From NCBI GenBank assembly GCA_039934475.1, contig JBDTMC010000088.1:1-20869 (forward strand): 20,869 nt of DNA. The letters run 5' to 3'. This document shows positions 15,447 through 20,869 of the stretch, piece after piece; the stretch's first letter is position 1; each line of letters begins with the position of its first letter. Both the position numbers and the translations under genes were made by a program. The stretch is from JBDTMC01 sp039934475 (lineage in GTDB: Bacteria > Acidobacteriota > Terriglobia > Bryobacterales > Bryobacteraceae). The notes beneath the pieces are model-generated. The model worked only from the letters and a program-made list of their open reading frames with translations, ran no database searches and was not told where the DNA came from.

Positions 15447-16273
15447 TGACCGTTGAGATAGAAGGCGTTCCGCTGCACCTCGCGCACCCGGACGAGTTGA
15501 CTGTGCGCTGGGTAGGGCAGGAAGAGGTCTTGCGCCAACTGCTGGCCTCCTGGCTGGTGGTGGACCCCAAAGACGTGCCGATGAATCCACGGCTGGTAGG
15601 AAAGCCGGGCGTGGGCAAGACCACGCTCGCCTACGCCGCCGCGAAACGGCTCGGCCGGGAGATCTACATTCTCCAGGCCACCGTCGACACCCGGCCCGAA
15701 GATCTGTTGATCACACCGGTCATTGAAGGCGCCGGTAAACTGCGCTATGTGGCCTCTCCGCTGGTGTCCGCCATGATCCGCGGTGGCATCTGCATTCTGG
15801 ACGAAGGCAACCGCATGAGCGAAAAGAGCTGGGCCAGCCTGGCGCCTTTGCTCGATTCGCGACGCTACGTGGAATCGATCGTCGCAGGTATTAAAGTACA
15901 GGCACACCCGCTCTTTCGATTCGTCTCCACCATGAACGACGACTCTTCCACGTTCGATTTACCCGAATACATCCACTCCCGCCTGCAACCGCAGATCTTG
16001 ATTGACTTCCCGGAACGTGACGAAGAATTCGAGATCCTGCGCGAGAATCTTCCCTTCGCCGAAGACCGTATCCTCCAGTACGTGACCGACTTCCTGCAGC
16101 AGGCGCACACCGCCGACGAGCGATACACCGTGCGCGATGGAATCAACATCGGCCGCTACGCCATCAAGCTGGGAGACCCTTCCGTAGGCGGGTTGCCGGT
16201 CTCCCGCGCTCTTCATACGGCGATTCTCGAGACACTTGGTGAAGAGGCCCTGCGGTATGTCCCGCGCGCCTGA
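15446..16273 (+). CDS. MoxR-type AAA+ ATPase
   Basis: A cytoplasmic AAA+ ATPase of 275 residues in the MoxR/AAA_5 group, whose members act as chaperone-like remodellers for partner proteins encoded beside them. Walker A is 'GKPGVGKTT' (residues 52-60). Walker B is 'ICILDEGNR' with Asp119 and Glu120. Sensor 1 is 'STMNDDSS' (Asn164), and 'IHSRLQPQ' probably provides the arginine finger. The C-terminal lid is short. ATG 15446 is preferred to ATG 15401 because the conserved sequence begins shortly after it and a -10 element sits just upstream. The next gene starts within its last codons (17-bp overlap), so the two proteins are probably made in a fixed ratio and work together. The vWA gene often paired with MoxR is not part of this unit. 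Confidence 0.88.
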   Translation: MTVEIEGVPLHLAHPDELTVRWVGQEEVLRQLLASWLVVDPKDVPMNPRLVGKPGVGKTTLAYAAAKRLGREIYILQATVDTRPEDLLITPVIEGAGKLRYVASPLVSAMIRGGICILDEGNRMSEKSWASLAPLLDSRRYVESIVAGIKVQAHPLFRFVSTMNDDSSTFDLPEYIHSRLQPQILIDFPERDEEFEILRENLPFAEDRILQYVTDFLQQAHTADERYTVRDGINIGRYAIKLGDPSVGGLPVSRALHTAILETLGEEALRYVPRA

Positions 16274-18104
16274 TCTGCCGCCGCCGGATGCCGGTGGCCT
16301 GCGGCGAGGCAACCTCACCTACTTCCCGGTTGCTCCGGGCAGAGTGGAGTTCGCCATCGAAGTGCGAAAAGCGATACTCCGCCACCGTCCCTCGGTGGTA
16401 GCGATCGAACTGCCGGGGTGGCTGCAGGAGAGCTACCTGGACGCTGTGGCCCGCCTGCCCCAGATCACCGTTCTTGTCTATCCGGATCCGCTGGACGACG
16501 AGCGCGCTATCTACATCCCAGTGGAGCCGGCCGACCCCTTCACCGAAGCCGTCCGTACCGCCGTCGAGATCGGCGCCCACATTGAGTTCATCGAGCCCTC
16601 GTTACAGGAGCGGCCCCATCTGCCTGACCGCTACCCGGATTCTTACGCCCTCAACGGCATCGGGCTGGACCGCTACGTCGAGGCCTATCGTGTCTATCCG
16701 CAACCCCGTACGGAAGAGACCGCCGAGCACGCCGCCGGCATGGCTTGGAAGTTGCAAGGCGCCGATCCTCTGGCGAACGTCCTGGTAGTGATTTCGCTGA
16801 ACCTCCTCGACACCGTTCTCGATGCCATGGAGGTGCCACAGGAGGAGCCGGCGAAGAAGCGCCGCGCGAAACCGGAATTGATCAACCCGCATCCTGACTG
16901 CCTGGCGGAAATCACCATGGAGTATCCCTACCTCCAGTTCCGCTACGAAGAGTTTCGCGACTCCCTCGATTTCGAAGAACCCGCGGTCTCATCGGGCACG
17001 GTGGACCGCCGTCGCGTGCAATTCGAAGTACTGCGCGATGCCGAACAGTCGTACGTGAAGAACACCGGTGACAAGATCAATCACTGGCAGCGGCGATTGA
17101 TGGCCCGTTACACGCGCAACCTGGCTAGCCTCGGCGGAGATTTGGTGGCCAACCTGTTCGATCTCACCGTCGCCGCCCGGTCCATTGCGGACGACAACTA
17201 TGGCTGGGAGGTTTGGGAGACTGCCAACCGCTATCCTCCCCAGTCGGCCGACAGCGACTTGGAAACCGTTAACCTGGCCGGCGATGAAGTGTTCCTGAAT
17301 ACCAAGCGCCTGCGGTTGCGGCGCCGTCTGCCCCGTCCCAAGCAGCGCATGAAACCGCGCGGTTTGAAGGGCCACAAGAAGGAAAAGAAGGCAGGCGAAT
17401 GGGCAGAGCAATTAGATGGCAATTCCATCTGTTCGTATCCGCCCGAAGATTTGGTCATCGAGGACTACGGACGGTTTCTGAAACATAAGGCAAAGAGCCT
17501 GGTAAGCGAAGAACGAGTCCGGGTGGAACCGTTTACGACGTCCGTTCTGGATGGCGTTGATATTCGCGAGACCATTCGCAACTGGCACGAGGGTAAGATT
17601 TACGTGCGCCAGTTTGACCGGTTGTCAGGCGAAGTCGGCGCCGTGGTAATTATCTTCGACGACGATCCGGAAGATCGCTACCAGTACCTGACCACGTGGC
17701 TGGGCGAGAACCAGAACGAATCGGATATGGCGTTCTACTCCACTTATCCGTTCGACCATATGGTGGGACCCGGAATCGGCCGCGCCGAGTATGGCGGATT
17801 GCTTATGACGTTGCCGCCGCGGCGGATGTTCGATGTGTGGGGCGACCCGGACTACGATCTGGCGGAGAACAAGCCGGAGCGGCTGTTGCTGGCCGCCCTC
17901 GATTACTCCGTGCACCGTCACGTTGTCTATGTCGCCGCGCGGCCGCCGCGCACGATCTTCCGATCAATAGCCGCGCAGATGGGGCGGTCTATTCTCTATG
18001 TTCCGGTCGGGCAGCTGTCGCCCACAAAACTGAAGAAGGTACGCGTGGTTCACGTCCTCGATGGCAATGCCCGGCGTTCAGAAGCCAAAGACTTCATCTG
18101 GTGA
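16257..18104 (+). CDS. MoxR partner protein, TraB/Tiki-like N-terminus
   Basis: I do not recognise the full-length protein (615 residues). The N-terminal part, about residues 10-115, is an alpha/beta region: 'RVEFAIEVRKAILRHRPSV' leads into 'VAIELPGW' (Glu51), then 'IYIPVEPADPFTEAVRTA', then 'IGAHIEFIEPS' (Glu110, Glu113). This order resembles the TraB/ChaN/Tiki-like fold and the DUF5682 proteins found beside MoxR genes, though the HH-type motif of the latter is missing. A helical middle follows ('AGMAWKLQGADP', 'HWQRRLMARYTRNLASLGG'), then a very basic stretch at residues 350-381. The C-terminal part is alpha/beta ('GAVVIIFDDDPEDRYQYL', 'RHVVYVAARPPRTIF', 'RSILYVPVGQLSP'). There is no signal peptide or membrane helix. 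ATG 16257 has GAGG nine bases upstream; TTG 16236 is possible. It overlaps moxR by 17 bp and ends 6 bp from the convergent Tad gene. Confidence 0.7.
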   Translation: MSRAPDLPPPDAGGLRRGNLTYFPVAPGRVEFAIEVRKAILRHRPSVVAIELPGWLQESYLDAVARLPQITVLVYPDPLDDERAIYIPVEPADPFTEAVRTAVEIGAHIEFIEPSLQERPHLPDRYPDSYALNGIGLDRYVEAYRVYPQPRTEETAEHAAGMAWKLQGADPLANVLVVISLNLLDTVLDAMEVPQEEPAKKRRAKPELINPHPDCLAEITMEYPYLQFRYEEFRDSLDFEEPAVSSGTVDRRRVQFEVLRDAEQSYVKNTGDKINHWQRRLMARYTRNLASLGGDLVANLFDLTVAARSIADDNYGWEVWETANRYPPQSADSDLETVNLAGDEVFLNTKRLRLRRRLPRPKQRMKPRGLKGHKKEKKAGEWAEQLDGNSICSYPPEDLVIEDYGRFLKHKAKSLVSEERVRVEPFTTSVLDGVDIRETIRNWHEGKIYVRQFDRLSGEVGAVVIIFDDDPEDRYQYLTTWLGENQNESDMAFYSTYPFDHMVGPGIGRAEYGGLLMTLPPRRMFDVWGDPDYDLAENKPERLLLAALDYSVHRHVVYVAARPPRTIFRSIAAQMGRSILYVPVGQLSPTKLKKVRVVHVLDGNARRSEAKDFIW

Positions 18105-18110
18105 ACAGAC

Positions 18111-19694
18111 TTAGCGGCTGAGCCGAAGTACGCTCGAAGCGATGACCGCAAAAGCCTGATTCAACTGCGCCGTGTTGGGCGAGTACACGTAGAGCCCGCG
18201 CGGTCGCTCGGAGTCGCCGCCATAGGTGTCGGTAGACGAACCGTCGTTGGAAAGCCGCGTCATGAACTCGGTGTCGGGTGGGTTGCCCGGGTTGCCGCCA
18301 AGGCCGATGCAATAGATCACCGGATTGTACGTAGAGTCAGACCGAACGCGGCGGCCCTGGTCGTCCGCGGCGTTGGTGGCGGCGTGATTGACGGCAATTG
18401 GCCTGTCCACACGAATCTTGCCTGCATACGGATGGCCTACACCTGAAGGATAGTAGTCCAGACTGTTGTCACTCTTGTACCCGCTGGTTGCGTTCCCGTA
18501 GATGTCGGTTGGGGGTATGTAGGCAAGGTCCCGACGAATGTGGAGCGGATCCGTACGGAACGCGCACGATGTGCCGACCGTAGGGTTCGCCTCTGCCGGG
18601 TTGTATTGCAGCGGGCCCGCAGTGGCGCCTGTGTTGGCCGAACTTCCATAGTCGGCGATGAACCCTCGATACGTGGGCAAACTGGCCAGCCCACCGACGC
18701 CCTGGTTGAACCAGTTCGGATTCCACGCCGGCGCGTTGTAAGTGCGCGAACCTTGTCCATTGTTACGGTCGAAGGAATTGCCATTGGTGTCCTTGCATGT
18801 GCTCGGCTCCATATTGCACGTGTTACCGGGGTTGTTGCAAGGCGAAGGAAAGAAGGTTCCTACGCTCGTACCGGTGTTGTTGCCGTAGCTCAGAGTGGTT
18901 CGCATGCGCAAGGGAAAGTCGGCGGTGAGAGCCGTCGGCTGGCCGTCGGTGAAGAACACCATGACATTCAGTGCCAGCGGTTCATGCAGGTTCGTGATTT
19001 GCGCATACGCGTTGTTGATTGCCTGGGCGGTCCCTGTGCTACCGCTACAGGAGAGAGCCGTGATCTTAGACGGAATCGTGGCTAGGAAATTCGTTGTCGG
19101 CGCCTGTTCCAACGTCCACGCGCCGTTGAAAGAGACCAATCCGATGCGGTCGCGGCCGTTGGCGAAATAACTGAGGAACGTCGCAGCGTTCGACTTCATA
19201 GCAGTACACGGCTTGACTGTCGAGGTATCGGCCATCGACCCGGATTTGTCCAGCACCAGCACCAGATTTACGTTGCGGCGAGTGGCGGTGCCTAGTGCGC
19301 GAACTGTAGGCGTGCCGCCCCGAAGAAGACGCATGAAGTAGATGGGCGCCTCGACGGAGGTAGTGACAGCCACCTGCAGCGTTGCGTAGTCCAGATAGGT
19401 GAGCGTTGTCGAGATGCTGGAGTTCCTCGTCCCCATGTATCCGTTCGGGAAGTTTGAGAGATAAAAGGACCGCGCGCGGCTGATGGCGATGTTGTTCTGT
19501 TCCGTGACCGACTGCCCCAGGTTCAACGACCGCGCCGCCGCCAGCGCGGCTGCGTCCGAAGCGGCTGTCATCTGCGACTTGACTACGTAGAGGACGCCGG
19601 CATCGATGGCAAGACCGACGCCCGGCAACACCACTCCCAGCAGTAAAGCCGTGATGAGTATGGCGATTCCCTTCTCGTTCTTCCGTCTGCGCAC
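18111..19694 (-). CDS. TadG-like pilus assembly protein with vWA domain
   Basis: A membrane-anchored, mainly periplasmic protein of 527 residues from a Tad-type pilus or secretion locus. Start GTG 19694-19692 is chosen because GAGGAG lies six bases before it; the upstream TTG at 19712 overlaps that binding site region. The N-terminus is the TadE/G-like prepilin segment ('NEKGIAILITALLLGVVL', then 'VKSQMTAASDAAALAAARSLN'). A von Willebrand factor A domain begins near residue 143 with an intact MIDAS motif 'LDKSGSM' (Asp149, Ser151, Ser153) and 'FFTDGQPT' (Asp250). The region at about 260-420 is an Asn/Thr/Gly/Pro-rich insertion with several Cys before the domain closes ('NPVIYCIGLGGNPG', 'DTEFMTRLSND'). 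It follows the TadE-like gene by 14 bp. Confidence 0.85.
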   Translation of the reverse strand: MRRRKNEKGIAILITALLLGVVLPGVGLAIDAGVLYVVKSQMTAASDAAALAAARSLNLGQSVTEQNNIAISRARSFYLSNFPNGYMGTRNSSISTTLTYLDYATLQVAVTTSVEAPIYFMRLLRGGTPTVRALGTATRRNVNLVLVLDKSGSMADTSTVKPCTAMKSNAATFLSYFANGRDRIGLVSFNGAWTLEQAPTTNFLATIPSKITALSCSGSTGTAQAINNAYAQITNLHEPLALNVMVFFTDGQPTALTADFPLRMRTTLSYGNNTGTSVGTFFPSPCNNPGNTCNMEPSTCKDTNGNSFDRNNGQGSRTYNAPAWNPNWFNQGVGGLASLPTYRGFIADYGSSANTGATAGPLQYNPAEANPTVGTSCAFRTDPLHIRRDLAYIPPTDIYGNATSGYKSDNSLDYYPSGVGHPYAGKIRVDRPIAVNHAATNAADDQGRRVRSDSTYNPVIYCIGLGGNPGNPPDTEFMTRLSNDGSSTDTYGGDSERPRGLYVYSPNTAQLNQAFAVIASSVLRLSR

Positions 19695-19708
19695 GTCAAA
19701 CTCCTCTC

Positions 19709-20365
19709 TCAACTGATGTACGGCCTGGCGCGTATGGGCTGACCGGAGCGAAAGCCTGGAAGATTTAGGTCCGGGGTCAGAAATACCGACTCAGAAATGA
19801 AAGCCATCTCGCCGCCCGCCAGTACAAGGTCGGAAGGCATGCTTGAGGCGATGGCCGAAATATCCTTCAGGTAATTAACGGCCGTGAGGCTGCCATCTGT
19901 GCCGACTATGCCCGAGTTGGGCGTCCCATATTTGCTTCGAACAGTCCCCCCGGTGGCAGGAATCACCAGGTTTGGATTGCCGATGAGGATCCTTTTGAGG
20001 AACACCGTCCGGTGGTAGTTCGGGCACTGCGACGTCGTCAGTCCCCCGGCCTGGCACTGCGCATCGTCGATATACATGATTTGTGACAGGATCACCACTC
20101 CCTGGCCGCCCGTGCGCGTCATCCCCAACCCCTTTGCCGTGCGCACCACCAGATCCTGATTGGCGGGAATCGAGAGGTCGATGTACTTCAGAAACAGAAC
20201 ACCCGCCGTGCGGCACACCTGGCTCACCTGGAGCGATTTCATCAGCGTCATGCCGACTTGAAATGAACTCAAAAGCAACGGCGTCAGGAAGACGAAGCAG
20301 AGGGCGAACTCAATGAGCGTATTGCCCTTCCGGCCCCTATTTCTTTCAGCTTGCCAGTGAGTCAT
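19709..20365 (-). CDS. TadE-like pseudopilin-type protein
   Basis: A 218-residue TadE-family protein. A short positively charged N-terminus ('ERNRGRKGN') leads into the family signature 'TLIEFALCFVFLTPLLLSSFQ', a type III prepilin-like helix at about residues 15-45 with the conserved Glu, expected to be handled by a prepilin peptidase. The rest is a periplasmic domain with two Cys in 'AQCQAGGLTTSQCPNY'. ATG 20365 lies three bases past the TAG of the upstream TadE-like gene, and no ribosome binding site is clear, so translational coupling is likely. TadE-like proteins assist assembly of Tad pili. Confidence 0.82.
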   Translation of the reverse strand: MTHWQAERNRGRKGNTLIEFALCFVFLTPLLLSSFQVGMTLMKSLQVSQVCRTAGVLFLKYIDLSIPANQDLVVRTAKGLGMTRTGGQGVVILSQIMYIDDAQCQAGGLTTSQCPNYHRTVFLKRILIGNPNLVIPATGGTVRSKYGTPNSGIVGTDGSLTAVNYLKDISAIASSMPSDLVLAGGEMAFISESVFLTPDLNLPGFRSGQPIRARPYIS

Positions 20366-20368
20366 AAA

Positions 20369-20869
20369 CTATCTCGCAGGCGGCGTCTGATTACCCACCG
20401 GCAGGCCCTGCATGACATCGGAACTGGAGGCGGAAAGGGCCAGCGGGCTGTGCCGTCTGTGCGTCTGATCCATGTCGGGCGATAACGGGGCCAGCCACGA
20501 CCAGGGGAAACTCACCACTGCCACTTCCACGACGTTCCCCGGAAAGTTGCTATTCGCTCCGGTCACCGGAGTGGTCAGGTTGGAAGGTAGATAGTAGTTG
20601 ATCTGAATACAGGAAATCTTGCTTCCACTCAGGAACCCCAAGGCACGGTTCTGCACAACGTGCTTGATCGATAAATCGTGACCTTGTCCCGTCTCAGTCT
20701 GATAAGTGATCGCGTAGCGCACCCCTTCGCGCACCGCAAACTGAAACGTGCTCTTCAGAAATATGACCAGCGAGAAGTCGAAGATGGCGAAAATCATCGC
20801 CATCAACGGTACAAGTACCAGCACCGCCTCCACCATGGCGTTGCCGCGCTGGCCGCGCCGTTTTCGTCC
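20369..20869 (-). CDS. TadE-like protein, 5' end outside the window
   Basis: Another TadE-family protein, incomplete at the right edge. The frame stays open through 20869. The codons before the internal Met at 20836 read 'RRGQRGNA' and continue into 'MVEAVLVLVPLMAMIFAIF', which is the TadE consensus (R-G-x-A-x-VE-A), so the real start lies outside. After the membrane helix comes 'FQFAVREGVRYAITYQT', also typical, then a periplasmic domain with one Cys and an unusual Pro/Ser-rich end. It heads the visible three-gene Tad unit; tadA-, tadB- and tadC-like genes may lie beyond the right edge. Confidence 0.8.
   Translation of the reverse strand, partial: GRKRRGQRGNAMVEAVLVLVPLMAMIFAIFDFSLVIFLKSTFQFAVREGVRYAITYQTETGQGHDLSIKHVVQNRALGFLSGSKISCIQINYYLPSNLTTPVTGANSNFPGNVVEVAVVSFPWSWLAPLSPDMDQTHRRHSPLALSASSSDVMQGLPVGNQTPPAR

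Noticed and set aside
15353..15907. Long N-terminal extension of the maf frame
   Set aside because: It lies opposite the MoxR coding region, and Maf proteins start at the LVLAS motif; the extension is a shadow frame.
1..20869. CRISPR array, tRNA, rRNA or complete insertion sequence
   Set aside because: No regularly spaced repeats, no cloverleaf-like or rRNA-like segments and no transposase with terminal repeats were seen on reading.

Overview
The window looks like chromosomal DNA of an acidobacterium, most likely from the Solibacter/Bryobacter group. The strongest single clue is the secreted protein at 687-1950. Its repeated 'NSAAY..PIAPGSLVSIFGSNLA' type of domain is the TIGR03437 (Solibacter C-terminal) family, which is heavily expanded in that lineage. 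The other genes fit a Gram-negative, GC-rich soil bacterium: BamA, a Skp/OmpH chaperone, Wza/Wzz-type polysaccharide export proteins and Tad pilus proteins. This placement is inferred from protein families; there is no rRNA or other phylogenetic marker here.

Layout. 1-686 has no gene I can support. 687-5011 is a decayed or variable block: a TIGR03437 protein broken by a frameshift, an N-terminal remnant of a GNAT acetyltransferase on the other strand, an intact cobalamin-binding radical SAM enzyme, and an unrecognised gene in the same frame behind it, interrupted by one TAA codon. A hairpin that works as a terminator for the minus strand separates this from the outer-membrane biogenesis pair bamA-skp (5092-8839, minus). 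Next come a small four-helix membrane protein (minus), divergent from a variant FabF-type ketosynthase (plus).

10948-14176 (minus) is a three-gene exopolysaccharide export operon in the order Wza-like exporter, Wzz/GumC-like chain-length protein, CpsD-type tyrosine kinase. An EVE-domain protein (plus) and the Maf nucleotide pyrophosphatase (minus) overlap tail to tail. Divergent from maf is a two-gene plus-strand unit: a MoxR-type AAA+ ATPase whose last codons overlap the start of a 615-residue protein I cannot fully assign. The N-terminal third of that protein resembles the TraB/Tiki-like (DUF5682-like) fold. This pair is the best candidate for an undescribed system. The window closes with three minus-strand genes of a Tad-like pilus assembly locus, two TadE-like proteins and a TadG-like protein with a von Willebrand A domain; the first of them runs off the right edge.

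Several neighbouring genes meet tail to tail with almost no gap (3 bp, 6 bp and a 22-bp overlap), so the intact part of the region is compact, in contrast to the decaying left end.
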